Positions 41,472 to 50,762 of a stretch of DNA of 64,000 nucleotides are shown here, one piece after another. The translations under genes were made by a program, and so were the position numbers. The notes under the pieces were generated by a model. The model had not been told where the DNA came from. It made no database searches and worked only from the letters and a program-made list of their open reading frames with translations. Position 1 is the stretch's first letter, and each line of letters opens with the position of its first letter. The stretch spans positions 47,736 through 111,735 of the forward strand of contig JANOQN010000002.1 of the NCBI GenBank assembly GCA_031422315.1. Reading direction: 5' to 3'. The DNA comes from JANNYA01 sp031422315 (lineage in GTDB: Bacteria; Pseudomonadota; Gammaproteobacteria; Xanthomonadales; SZUA-5).

Positions 41472-41567
41472 CTCGCCTATCTGGTCGACATTTTGACCCG
41501 TTTGCCGAGCACGAAAGACAAAGACATCGAGTCTTTGCTGCCTTACAACTGGAAGGCCACGAAGTAG
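41472..41567 (+). pseudogene. IS66 transposase C-terminal remnant
   Basis: Reads LAYLVDILTRLPSTKDKDIE, then SLLPYNWKATK and stop, the characteristic C-terminus of IS66-family TnpC. Nothing of the upstream 450 or so residues remains; it is joined directly to repeat copy 3. Downstream, a 23-bp direct repeat (TAGGTGGGTTTGG(C/G)CGGATGGAT) occurs at 41588 and 41659. Confidence 0.65.
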
Positions 41568-41689
41568 CACGCTCAGCGGGTGATTAGTAGGTGGGTTTGG
41601 CCGGATGGATACAGTCGATAGCCGGAAAACCGCCTTACACACCCGACTGTTGGGTTTCTAGGTGGGTTTGGGCGGATGGATGATGGATA

Positions 41690-41792
41690 CAATTATGAAG
41701 CCAGGTTAAGGCTTAAACTGGAAAAACCAGCGGTTTTAAGGCCGCTGGTTTTTTATTTGCTTTTTGTTCAGGAAAAGCGGGTGTCCCGTGTT
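41690..41792 (+). repeat. Island hairpin repeat, copy 4
   Basis: Full-length unit with AATTATGAAGCCAGGTTAAGG at its start and GGGTGTCCCGTG at its end, with no transposase attached. Confidence 0.85.
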
Positions 41793-41812
41793 GAGCGAGC
41801 AGGGTTTTTAGA

Positions 41813-41915
41813 ATAATTATGGGGACGTGTTAAAGCTTTAAACTGAAAAAACCAGCGGTTTTAAGGCCGCTGATTTTTATTTGCTTTTTGTTTAGGGAAA
41901 GCGGGTGTCCTGTGT
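41813..41915 (+). repeat. Island hairpin repeat, copy 5 (diverged)
   Basis: Same unit with several substitutions (GCCGCTGATTTTT, GGGTGTCCTGTG) that break both hairpins, suggesting an older copy. Confidence 0.8.
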
Positions 41916-41978
41916 TCGTTTGTTACAATCGCGTCCGTTACACGTTATGTCCAGTTGACGTTCTGCGTTCTTGTCGAT

Positions 41979-43157
41979 CTATCTGCAGAGCACCTCAATG
42001 CCTCGCGCGAATCGCTTACCCACTGAAATGTAGTCACGATCTCTCCATACATTCAAACCAACAACATATCGATGCTCTGGGCACTTTAGAGAAAAATCGC
42101 CCCCCCCGGTTTCGTCGCCAACGTATCCAGCGGAAAAATCGGTTGTGTCGCTGCTCTCTACAACGTAATCACAAGTCACGCCCATCCCGTCAATATAACT
42201 ACCGCTTTTCCCAAAAATACCCTGCGCCATCTTACCGTTCCTGCAATCATAGCCTGCCGAAGCGGTCGCACCCGACTCATTATTGATAAAGTTTAACTCA
42301 GTACCGTCGGTACACACTAGTTTAATATCAGATATTAAATCGATCGAATCCGCCCACGTTTTCCTTCGTGAGTAAACCTTTTGAACCCGATTTACACCGG
42401 AACATGTTGATGTGACTTTCTTCCAATGCGATCCCGTACTACCTTTCGCTCCAGCGCTTGTAGTCATTCCTTCCGTGTAGGTTACTCTTGGGCAGAAGTC
42501 CGGATCGTTTATCTCCTCACAATTTCCACCATCCGACAACCATAATCCCACAAGACCGCTTCCACAAACTCCGCCCGCGATCCAACCAGCACCCGGAACA
42601 ATGAGTGCCAGGCATGCGAGGGTTACGCCACCTACTTCGAGGCCACACGCCGTTGCCCGCTTAACACACTTTTCAGGAACCGTTGACTTAACCACAGGAA
42701 ACAGCGCCTGTGAGGCGTCGAAGGGTGCGATGGAATCGGGAACAACGGGCTTTAAGCGGCGCCCCGTTGCATCAAGACGTCCGGACTCTCGTGCAAAATC
42801 GTACACTTTTCTGAGGTGCGCCGTGCTGGGCTCGTCCACGTAAAGATGCTGTTCAAGGTCGCCAGATGAAAAAAGCCACTCATATATTTTCTTTAGGTCG
42901 TCGCTTTCAGGATAGTAAAGTTCTGAAGGCTGCAACACCGCGCCCGGCGCAGGCTTAGCCTCACTTGCTAAAACAGGGGCTTTTTCTGTGCCCTGAGCGA
43001 CGCTGCTAGGCATGGAACCCGCCGGAGTCGCCAGTTGAGTGTTTGGCAGATTTGTTTCATCCAACAGCTGATTAGATGCCTGTCTGGCAAGTGCGTTGTT
43101 TCCAAGGCCCCCCAGTATTGCTGTGGCTAGAAAAATAGTTGAAAGACGCTTTTTCAT
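41979..43157 (-). CDS. Secreted protein of unknown function in the island
   Basis: 392 residues. MKKRLSTIFLATAILGGLGN is a signal peptide. A disordered P/A/T region follows, then about 100 residues of helix, a hydrophobic Gly-rich stretch (LACLALIVPGAGWIAGGVCG) with surrounding cysteines, and a C-terminal beta-rich domain (LVCTDGTELNF, MAQGIFGKSGSYIDGMGVTC, FSLKCPEHRYVVGLNVWRD). The GKSGSYIDGMGVTC stretch resembles vitelline-membrane outer-layer or jacalin-type beta-prism lectin motifs. The hydrophobic glycine-rich helix could insert in a membrane. A toxin- or lectin-like role is possible but unproven. Preceded by AAGGAAA. Confidence 0.65.
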   Translation of the reverse strand: MKKRLSTIFLATAILGGLGNNALARQASNQLLDETNLPNTQLATPAGSMPSSVAQGTEKAPVLASEAKPAPGAVLQPSELYYPESDDLKKIYEWLFSSGDLEQHLYVDEPSTAHLRKVYDFARESGRLDATGRRLKPVVPDSIAPFDASQALFPVVKSTVPEKCVKRATACGLEVGGVTLACLALIVPGAGWIAGGVCGSGLVGLWLSDGGNCEEINDPDFCPRVTYTEGMTTSAGAKGSTGSHWKKVTSTCSGVNRVQKVYSRRKTWADSIDLISDIKLVCTDGTELNFINNESGATASAGYDCRNGKMAQGIFGKSGSYIDGMGVTCDYVVESSDTTDFSAGYVGDETGGGDFSLKCPEHRYVVGLNVWRDRDYISVGKRFARGIEVLCR

Positions 43158-43409
43158 AAAAGTTTCCTTTAGAAGTCGATGAGGTGGCGAGCTGCTTGAG
43201 TCTCTGCTCCCGCCGCAGAAACATTGTTCTTTCGATGCTGGCTATTCAAATCCATTAGTTTCCATTTGAATAAATCGGAAAAAATTAGAACTACCTGGAG
43301 ATGTTTGGAATAAGCGTTATTGACTTCAACAACCAATACGCAAACGAAACCAACCCAGGAACCAACCGGAACCAACCCAGGAGAACCAGCCCAGGACATC
43401 CACTTTTCA

Positions 43410-43458
43410 TAAACAAAAAGCAAACAAAAAACCAGCGACCTTAAAATCGCTGGTTTTC
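43410..43458 (-). repeat. Island hairpin, short copy 6
   Basis: AAACAAAAAACCAGCGACC and the pairing strand TCGCTGGTTTT. The remainder of 43158-43548 also holds small tandem AACCAACCCAGGA-type repeats near 43350-43395; no gene supported. Confidence 0.7.
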
Positions 43459-43548
43459 CATTTTTACAAGCAAACCAAAATTAATGTTTTTTAATAAAAC
43501 CCAATAGCCCCAGCCTCTCTTGCGGCAATAAAAATACTGCGCTGTTGC

Positions 43549-43932
43549 CTAAATCTTACTCAAAGACCGAGCCAAACCCGTCCCAAATAGCGTGAGTTGC
43601 GCCATCGCTTTGGCTTTGTCGATCAACTCATCCAATTCACGGACCACGACCACGCGCCAATAACCCGAACCGATGCCTTTGACGCGCGTCGTCCAATGTT
43701 CGTTATCAAGCCCAAGTTTTGTGAGTGCGTTCGGTTCTGTCGATTCAATTTTTCGGCGCTTGCCGGCATGCCATTCGCGACCGGTAGAATCGACTAAGTC
43801 AATGTATTCGGCATTCGTAAGCGTCGGCACGTTGTACGATTTCACGCCGATTAGTGGCATCAATGATCCACTTGCCTTAGATTGATCGCGCACAATTTCC
43901 AGATTACGCGCTTTGATGCTGGTGTAACGCGA
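43549..43932 (-). pseudogene. Third RAYT-like transposase, C-terminal remnant
   Basis: Frame SRYTSIKARNLEIVRDQSKA through NVPTLTNAEYIDLVDSTGRE to LFGTGLARSLSKI aligns with residues about 200-319 of the intact copy at 38774, in opposite orientation, with many substitutions. The catalytic N-terminal half is lost. Confidence 0.85.
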
Positions 43933-44084
43933 CGTGCTTAGGAAGCCGGTAACCATGCGCCTTTCCAAGGATTTTGTGCTGTACTTTAAATCCATGGCAG
44001 CCGAGGCTGGCGCACCCGTACCAAAGCCTAATCAATTTGAGGAATTGCTGGATAGAGGATAGAGTGCCTTTCCACACAGACCGC

Positions 44085-44125
44085 CAAAACAAAAAACCAG
44101 CGACCGAAAATCGCTAGTTTTTTTG
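44085..44125 (-). repeat. Island hairpin, short copy 7
   Basis: AAAACAAAAAACCAGCGACC pairing with TCGCTAGTTTTTTT; near the 3' end of the protease gene it could act as that gene's terminator. Confidence 0.65.
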
Positions 44126-44220
44126 ATCTAAGGCCAAATTACGTGCCCAGCTTTATGCAAAATATCCAGGTGCAATGGCACGAGGTTCGTAAAAGGTTTT
44201 TGCGTTTTACAAGTCGCTGA

Positions 44221-45522
44221 CTACCACGAGTAACCGTCCTTTGCCGTCGCACCCGTTTTTTTAGGATCCAACCAACCCGACAGCCCATCCCAAGATTTTG
44301 AAAGTCGGCCGTAATAACTGATCGGGTGGCAAATACTGCCATCGCTTCCACCTAATTGACCAACTAAGCGCTTGTTTTGATCCCAAAGACCTGAGCCAGA
44401 AGATCCTTCCTGTACTGTGCCTTTGTCCCAGTCCACCTTCCAAGCCGAGTCGCCAGCACCGGCTATGACGGGCTTGTTCCCATCACTGGCAATGCGTTTC
44501 TCATGGCCGCTCGGATGGTGGATACCAACCGTTTTATCCGGTGCATTGTTGCCCCGGTTCCAGCCACTGAAAAACGGGGAAACGCCTGCTGGCAAAGCAG
44601 TTTTAAGTCTTATAAGTGCGAAGTCTGTTGACAACTTCGAAGCAAGAAATTCAGCGCCTCCGGTCTGTGCTTTTGCGTGGTTATTCCTGCCCAAGGCGGC
44701 CATGTTGTCCACCGAATTCGCATCGGAGGCTCTGCACGTGGTGCTTTGGTAGTTCCAATAGGCAACGACCGTTTCTGCGGTTGTTTTACTGTTGATGCAA
44801 TGCCTAGCCGTCAATAATTGCAGTGATTTCGTGTTTGAGGTGTTAGCGAGCAGTGTTGCAGTGCAGCTATATTGGCTACCATTTTCTTTGAAAGTGTAAA
44901 GAACCACTGATGCAATTTGGTTTCGCCAGTTATTGCCTTCAGAGCAAGCCACATCGATATTGCAGGTAGCAGATTTACTGCGCGTCTCTGGGCGGAATAA
45001 ATCTCGAAAACCATGGGTAACTGAGGCAAGTATTAGCGCAGTAGCATCGCGACTACCGTTTGGGGCGAAAAGCTCCAGCGTGGCGCGATCACCCGCAACG
45101 AAAGGGGAATGAACGCTCTCGTTTATGGCCTCATGGCTTTCAACCACGCGGAAGTTTTCTTCACCCTCACCCCGAATGGTCAACCGCGCGCCTTCGGGCA
45201 GCTTCAAGCTAGAAAAGTGAAACTCCAGCAAGCGGGCACCCGGGGACGCCACTTCGTATTGCCAGTGCCAGTCGCCCTTTTCATCCTGCGTCCAATTCGG
45301 CAGTGATTTGTCGGTTACGCCAAACGATTCGACCGGGATCACGGTGCCGTATCGATATGCGCCGCTGGATTGCTCACCTTGCGTCTGCAGCTTTGCCAAG
45401 TCAGGTGCCGGCAATACCAGCGTCGATTCGGTCATCAGCGCTTCGTTAAGGTCTTTTCCGTGGCAAGTCGGGGCCAGCGCGAGCGCGACTACCCAGGCGA
45501 TTGTTTGCAAGCAATTATTCAT
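44221..45522 (-). CDS. Secreted trypsin-like serine protease (lysyl-endopeptidase-like)
   Basis: 433 residues: signal peptide (CLQTIAWVVALALAPTCHG), a pro-region of about 180 residues, then a protease domain. The catalytic triad is visible: His in LQLLTARHCINS, Asp in LSTDFALIRLK, Ser in VQEGSSGSGLWD. Cysteines around SATCNIDVACSEGNNW and TTCRASD match the Achromobacter/Lysobacter lysyl endopeptidase group. The order C-N-I-D-V-A-C is typical of the mature start. The protein is exported. Substrate preference is inferred only. Followed by an island hairpin. Confidence 0.88.
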   Translation of the reverse strand: MNNCLQTIAWVVALALAPTCHGKDLNEALMTESTLVLPAPDLAKLQTQGEQSSGAYRYGTVIPVESFGVTDKSLPNWTQDEKGDWHWQYEVASPGARLLEFHFSSLKLPEGARLTIRGEGEENFRVVESHEAINESVHSPFVAGDRATLELFAPNGSRDATALILASVTHGFRDLFRPETRSKSATCNIDVACSEGNNWRNQIASVVLYTFKENGSQYSCTATLLANTSNTKSLQLLTARHCINSKTTAETVVAYWNYQSTTCRASDANSVDNMAALGRNNHAKAQTGGAEFLASKLSTDFALIRLKTALPAGVSPFFSGWNRGNNAPDKTVGIHHPSGHEKRIASDGNKPVIAGAGDSAWKVDWDKGTVQEGSSGSGLWDQNKRLVGQLGGSDGSICHPISYYGRLSKSWDGLSGWLDPKKTGATAKDGYSW

Positions 45523-45770
45523 AAACTGTACTCCGATGAAGTTGATTGATTAAATTGCAATTAGCTTTGACTAGCTCATGCGGCAGACCGCACGAGCCTA
45601 GATTTGGCGAGGTGGATGATGGCGTACCATTTCGTAAAAAACTTACCGCAGTTCCCGGCAAGCCTTTAAATTGGATGAGATTGGAACTTCTTGGAACTCT
45701 TTGGACGCATCTTTGGGTGCTTTCGCCAATGGCGTTCAATGTCCAAATAGGGTTGCAACGGCTTTGAGCA

Positions 45771-45799
45771 AAAAGCCAGAGTGTTTGCGCCTGGCTTTT
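45771..45799 (-). terminator. Terminator of the giant kinase gene
   Basis: AAAAGCCAG (45771-45779) pairs with CTGGCTTTT (45791-45799), 33 bp past the stop at 45832 on the minus strand, with T tract. The rest of the 309-bp gap (45523-45831) shows no gene. Confidence 0.8.
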
Positions 45800-45831
45800 A
45801 TTAGCTCGGCTTGGTCGCGGGGGCTTAGCGC

Positions 45832-48800
45832 TTAACGCTTAACACTTTGCAACTTGTCTAAATCCCCCTTCACATCCACCGTTTCAGCGTGATCAGGCCC
45901 CAAGCTTTTCAAACGCGTTTGGTACACCTGCAAGAGTAAGCCCTTTGCTGCAACAATATCGTTTCCCTCCGCAAGTACGTGAGCCAGCCCGGCCATCGTA
46001 CGCAGCGTTTGCATATGTTCTGCGCCCATTGATGCGTTCTGTGAATTCAGCACGTCACGCAAAAGCGCCTTTGCCTGGTCAAGCTCGCCAGCCTTTTGTA
46101 ATACCAATGCAAGTCCAGTTTTGGCGGTTAGCGTATCTTGATGGGTGTTTCCAAGCGACGCCTCGAACCCAGCGACCGCTTCCCGGCTGTAAGCTTCAGC
46201 TAAGGCTAGATCACCCCGCTTGCGCATAAAAAAGGACAAATTCGAAGCACTGGTTAGCGTATCCCGATGCGTATTTCCAACCGCAGTTCGCTGCGCCGCC
46301 AGCACTTTTTGCCCGAGCAGCACGGCTTCGTCGAGTTTGTCTTGTAAAAAGTAAACCACGCTCAAACCACCCTGTGTGTTGAGGGTTCGGAAATCCGCCT
46401 CGCCAAATAGTGCGGTGCGCGCTGCGGCGGCTTGACTTAGCAAGGTGGTGGCCTCGTCGAGCTTGCCGACGTTCCACAGTAGCGTGCCCAAGGCATGCGC
46501 CGTTTCCGCAGTTTGCGCATGCTGGCTACCCAGTGTTTGACGCATGCCGGTTAGCGCCAAGCGAAAGTCAGCCTGAGCCTCATCAAAGCGGCCCAATCCT
46601 TGCCTGACATAGCCGCGCGTTCGAATAGCCTCAAACGTGGCTGGATCGTTATCGCCCAGTAGGCTGCTGCGCTGTGCGAGTGCAACTTCGGCAATGGCCT
46701 CGGCCTTTTTAAACTGGCCCAAGCCCACCAGCGTAAAAGCGAGCGAATGCCGCAGCTGTGCCTGAAGTTTGGGCGCTGCAGGGTAATCGCGTTCAATGGC
46801 GGCCAATGCCGGGTCAAAATAGTACTTGTCGAGCTGTTCTAGGCTGAGTTCGGCAAAATTGACGCCCGCAATAAGCTGCTCAACCTGTGCCTGCGCTGCC
46901 GGCGCGTTAATCAATCCCTGCGTTTCGGCGCTTTTTTTGAGTGCCTGCAGCAGCGCTTGTTGCAAACCCAAACCCATTGCACCCGGATCAATAGCCTGTA
47001 GTTGCTTGGCTTGAAATTCACCCGCCATTGCCGCCTGCTTGAGCGCATTTTCCGCACTGCTGGCTGAAGCACGCGCCGCAACCAGCGCCTTTTCCGCACG
47101 TACAAACCCAGTGAATGCCGCAATCGACAGCGTAATAAACGCCAGCACGACGGCACTTCCTAGCAGCACTTTACCGAGGTTGCGCCGCACCAATTTGCGC
47201 ATGCGATAGCGCCAAGTAATCGGCCTAGCTTCGACGGGGCGATTTTCTAGCCAGCGCTGCAGGTCTTTTTCTAGCTCTAGCACCGAGGCGTAGCGCTCGT
47301 TCGGATCGTGTTCCAAGCATTTGCCGACCACCCACGATAAATCTGAGCCCAGCGCTTGCTTGACTTCAGCCACGCTCATTTTGCGCTGCACGGCAATTTC
47401 AGATTCTTTATTGGCATCTAAGCTAACAAAGCGCTTGAGCAGGGTTGGCGGCGATTGTTTAACCGACAAACTGGTCTGCGCCACCGGCGATTGCGCGGCT
47501 AAATCCTCATCTTGATAGGGTGCCACCCCGGATAGCAGCTCATACAGCACCACGCCGAGTGAATACACATCGCTGCGGGTATCCACTTCACCGGCGTGGC
47601 CGGAAATTTGCTCCGGGCTGCTATACATGCGGGTGCCAACGAAACTACCCAGCTGCGTGTGCGCGGTTAAGTTGCCAAGCTTGCGCTGTAGGGATTTCGC
47701 GACGCCAAAATCAATAATTTTTGCCGTCGCTTGCTGGCCCAGCGCGCTTTTAATCAGGATATTGCTGGGTTTTATATCGCGGTGGATGATGCCTTTTTGG
47801 TGTGCGTGCAACACGCCATCACACACTTGTAAAAACAATGCGATGCGGTGTCGAAAATCAAGCGCGTGCGCATCACAGTGCGCGGTTATCTCCAGGCCGG
47901 GCACATATTCCATGGCAAAGTAGGGCCGCCCGGTGGCGCTGCTGCCGGCATCAAACACGGCTGCGATGTTGACGTGATTCATCAATGCAAGCGCTTGGCG
48001 CTCCGCCTCAAAGCGCGCCAGCACTTCGCTGGTATCCATGCCGGCCAGAATGACTTTCAACGCCACTTGCCGCTGTACCGGTTCGCGCTGCTCGGCTAAA
48101 TACACCACGCCCATGCCGCCCTGGCCTAGCTTTTCAAGTACCCGATAGGGGCCGATTTGCTGCTCCACAAGTTTGGCTTTTGCCGGAGCCGGGCTGGCTT
48201 GGGCTAGCAATTTCGGGCTATCGGCGCTCAGCTCGGCATCTGCTGGCTGGATTTTGCTGAGCCCACGTACCAGCGCCGCAGCGGTGGGTTGTAGCGCGCG
48301 TGCGGCAAAACAGGCGGCGATCAGGTCACGCCACTTTGGATCGGTGATGCCTTGCACGCTGGTATCATTGGGCTGCGCGGCTAAATCGCCTAGCGCAAGC
48401 TGCAGCAGCAGCGCGCCTAGGGCTTTGATGTCATCGCTCGGTTCGGGTGCAGGTGCGCCGATAAACGTTAAGCCTGCTGCGGTGATCTTATGCGGCTCAA
48501 GCACGCTGCGATGGCTCAACGCGCCCAATTCAAAGGCGCTGAGCTTAAGCTGGGGCGCAGCGTTAATTTCATCAATCAAAATGCTGTGCGGGCCAAGCTG
48601 GCCGTGCACTAAACCAATTGCGTGCAAGCTAGCAACTGCGGAGGCAAGCGCGAGCATCAAGGCCTCACGCTGCGCTAGCGATTGGCTCGCTAAGCCCCCG
48701 ACTGCGCCTGCCCATTGGCTCAAGCTGCCAAAGCGAGCGTAATCACAGGCCAAGTAATACGGCGGCTCGTCCAGCTGCCAATCGCGAAGCACTGCGAAAT

Positions 48801-49488
48801 CAGGGCGATCAGAAAGGCTCTGGTTTACGTAGCGCAGCAGCGTGATTTCGCGCTGCAAACGCCGTAAATACGCTTCCGAGCGGCAAAAGCGAAATACGCG
48901 CGGGGTGGTTTCGGCCTCGGCGCTGTATTCGGAGGGCTCCGCTAGCCACGATTCGCTGGGTTGTGGTTCGGCGGTGGGCGATTCATTAAGGCGGCGCAGC
49001 AAACGCCAACCTGGGCAGCCCGGTATTGCGCCGCCTGCGGTGAGCATTTGGGCGGGTTCGTCGGTCGATTCTGGCATTGAATCCAACGGCAAGTTCGTAC
49101 TTGCTTGGTTCCGTTCAATCGTTTGCGCCAGCGCAGAAAGTTGATAGCCGCGCCGTGGAATGGTGCGAATCAGTGGATGTTCGCTTTGGACATCACGCAA
49201 TTTTTGGCGCAATGAGGAAATGACGTTGCTCACTGCATGGTCACCTACCAAAGCGTTGCCGTCCCAAACCACATCAATGAGCGCTTCGCGTGAAACCATC
49301 GCCCCTTCAACACTGGCCAGCAGCGCCAACACTTCCAATTCTTTGCGCCGCAAACGCTCGGCTTTGCCCTGCCAGCTCAAGGTGCCGAGCACTGGATCAA
49401 TCACACGGCCACCCAATGTGTAGGGATGATCTAGAAACGCATCTAAAATTTCCAGCTTGGGGTCAACTTTGTGCAAGTACAACTCCAT
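45832..49488 (-). CDS. Winged-helix / pseudokinase / Ser-Thr kinase / TPR fusion protein
   Basis: 1218 residues. Residues about 25-120 form an OmpR/CadC-type winged helix (LRRKELEVLALLASVEGAMV, SNVISSLRQKLRDV, RTIPRRGYQLSAL). About 155-420 is a degenerate kinase: its catalytic loop reads HGQLGPHSILID (normally HRDLKPxNILI) and LSAFELG replaces DFG, so it should be inactive. About 443-740 is a second kinase with every key motif (KLGQGGMGVVYLAE, VALKV, IIHRDIKPSNILI, IIDFGVAKS, YSSPEQIS). Then a membrane helix (VLLGSAVVLAFITLSIAAF) near 775-795 and a C-terminal TPR region with LG-x-x-HxxT kinesin-light-chain-like units. A membrane-anchored protein that could bind DNA, as CadC does. Substrate and signal unknown. 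Own terminator. Confidence 0.88.
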   Translation of the reverse strand: MELYLHKVDPKLEILDAFLDHPYTLGGRVIDPVLGTLSWQGKAERLRRKELEVLALLASVEGAMVSREALIDVVWDGNALVGDHAVSNVISSLRQKLRDVQSEHPLIRTIPRRGYQLSALAQTIERNQASTNLPLDSMPESTDEPAQMLTAGGAIPGCPGWRLLRRLNESPTAEPQPSESWLAEPSEYSAEAETTPRVFRFCRSEAYLRRLQREITLLRYVNQSLSDRPDFAVLRDWQLDEPPYYLACDYARFGSLSQWAGAVGGLASQSLAQREALMLALASAVASLHAIGLVHGQLGPHSILIDEINAAPQLKLSAFELGALSHRSVLEPHKITAAGLTFIGAPAPEPSDDIKALGALLLQLALGDLAAQPNDTSVQGITDPKWRDLIAACFAARALQPTAAALVRGLSKIQPADAELSADSPKLLAQASPAPAKAKLVEQQIGPYRVLEKLGQGGMGVVYLAEQREPVQRQVALKVILAGMDTSEVLARFEAERQALALMNHVNIAAVFDAGSSATGRPYFAMEYVPGLEITAHCDAHALDFRHRIALFLQVCDGVLHAHQKGIIHRDIKPSNILIKSALGQQATAKIIDFGVAKSLQRKLGNLTAHTQLGSFVGTRMYSSPEQISGHAGEVDTRSDVYSLGVVLYELLSGVAPYQDEDLAAQSPVAQTSLSVKQSPPTLLKRFVSLDANKESEIAVQRKMSVAEVKQALGSDLSWVVGKCLEHDPNERYASVLELEKDLQRWLENRPVEARPITWRYRMRKLVRRNLGKVLLGSAVVLAFITLSIAAFTGFVRAEKALVAARASASSAENALKQAAMAGEFQAKQLQAIDPGAMGLGLQQALLQALKKSAETQGLINAPAAQAQVEQLIAGVNFAELSLEQLDKYYFDPALAAIERDYPAAPKLQAQLRHSLAFTLVGLGQFKKAEAIAEVALAQRSSLLGDNDPATFEAIRTRGYVRQGLGRFDEAQADFRLALTGMRQTLGSQHAQTAETAHALGTLLWNVGKLDEATTLLSQAAAARTALFGEADFRTLNTQGGLSVVYFLQDKLDEAVLLGQKVLAAQRTAVGNTHRDTLTSASNLSFFMRKRGDLALAEAYSREAVAGFEASLGNTHQDTLTAKTGLALVLQKAGELDQAKALLRDVLNSQNASMGAEHMQTLRTMAGLAHVLAEGNDIVAAKGLLLQVYQTRLKSLGPDHAETVDVKGDLDKLQSVKR

Positions 49489-49748
49489 CGTTTGAGTTCA
49501 AAAGCTGCAGACAATCGCGCGCCGATGTTGGCGAAGCCATGCGTAATTAGCAAGGCTGATTTTGATTTAATAAGGCGAATCGCGGGCGAGCAGTCAAAAC
49601 AAAAATGCTAGTGGGAAATACGCCGGGCCGCTAGCGCCGAACAATTCCCGCAGTCTCACTCAGAATTTTGTCAGTTCGCTGCGATCAAACAATCATTTCG
49701 TAATCGGCATAAGGGTAATTGTTTGGTCTGAGCAACTCCAATCGCCAG

Positions 49749-50759
49749 TTAAGCACCCCGCAACGAAACCGCCGCGCCTAACAGCCCGGGATTCGGATGT
49801 GTAATCACATAAATCGATACGTTTCCTAAATACGCGACAAAACGGCCTTTGCTCAAAAAGCGCTCACGAAAACCGCTAGATTTTAAAAAGGGAATAAAGC
49901 GCGGCACAATGCCACCGGCAATCATTAGCGTGCGGGAACCGTGCATCAGGGCGGCATCGCCGCACACGCTGCCTAATACCGCGCAAAATCGGGCTAGCGT
50001 TCGGCGCGCGCTAATGTCATGACCATCCAGCGCAAGCTGCACGATTTCCGAGGGCTCGCGTAGCGTTTCGCTGCCAGAATGCAGGCTTGGGTGTTCGGCA
50101 CCGGCGAGCGCTGCGTCAATATGCGAAAGCCCAGCGCCGCACAATAAACGCTCGTTTGAAGTGCGGCCAAAGCGCGCGTTGAGCCAGCGCGCGATTAGCT
50201 GCTCCTCATCGGAGAGCGGCGCAAAGCTGACATGGCCACCCTCGGTCTCTTGCACATTCCAACGCTGCGCCGAATCTTGATACAACATCGCCATACCCAA
50301 GCCGGTTCCAGGGCCTAGTACGGTAATCGGCGATTGCAGCGCCCGCTGTGGCCCGTAAAGAAATTCGCGTTCGGATTCATCCAGCGCCGGCACGGCAAAC
50401 GCCACCGCACCAAAGTCGTTCAAGATATTGAGCGAGTCCAAATTGAGCGCGGCTTTAAGTTCCGCTTGGCTAAATGACCACGCGCGATTGGTCAAGTGGA
50501 TCGCATCGTCGGTTACCGGCGCAGCTACGGCAATTGCGGCGCGCTTAGGCTTGATCTGATGTGCTGACAGGTAAGCTTCAGCGGCATGCTGCAAGCTGGC
50601 GTATTCGCTGGTGCGCAGGCTTTTTTCGGCGTGCAAAATGGGCCTAGTGCCGCGCACATCGGCGAGAGCAAAGCGAGCGTTCGTGCCACCAATATCGCCA
50701 ACTAAAACCCAGTCAATCGCGTTATCAAATGGTTTGGGGTCGGTGCTAAAACTGGCCAT
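49749..50759 (-). CDS. glk: Glucokinase
   Basis: 336 residues of the bacterial ATP-dependent glucokinase family. WVLVGDIGGTNARFALAD binds phosphate; ILNDFGAVAFAVPAL holds the catalytic Asp; TVLGPGTGLGMAMLY and VQETEGGHVSFAPLSDEEQL contact glucose and metal. Phosphorylates glucose as entry to the Entner-Doudoroff pathway. Starts 3 bp past the edd stop; last gene of zwf-pgl-edd-glk. The 260 bp between it and the kinase gene hold no gene. Confidence 0.94.
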   Translation of the reverse strand: MASFSTDPKPFDNAIDWVLVGDIGGTNARFALADVRGTRPILHAEKSLRTSEYASLQHAAEAYLSAHQIKPKRAAIAVAAPVTDDAIHLTNRAWSFSQAELKAALNLDSLNILNDFGAVAFAVPALDESEREFLYGPQRALQSPITVLGPGTGLGMAMLYQDSAQRWNVQETEGGHVSFAPLSDEEQLIARWLNARFGRTSNERLLCGAGLSHIDAALAGAEHPSLHSGSETLREPSEIVQLALDGHDISARRTLARFCAVLGSVCGDAALMHGSRTLMIAGGIVPRFIPFLKSSGFRERFLSKGRFVAYLGNVSIYVITHPNPGLLGAAVSLRGA

Positions 50760-50762
50760 CGG

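Noticed and set aside
36950..44125. Prophage or integrative element with attachment sites
   Set aside because: No integrase, phage structural gene, tRNA target or paired att repeats; the island is explained by repeat and transposase activity.
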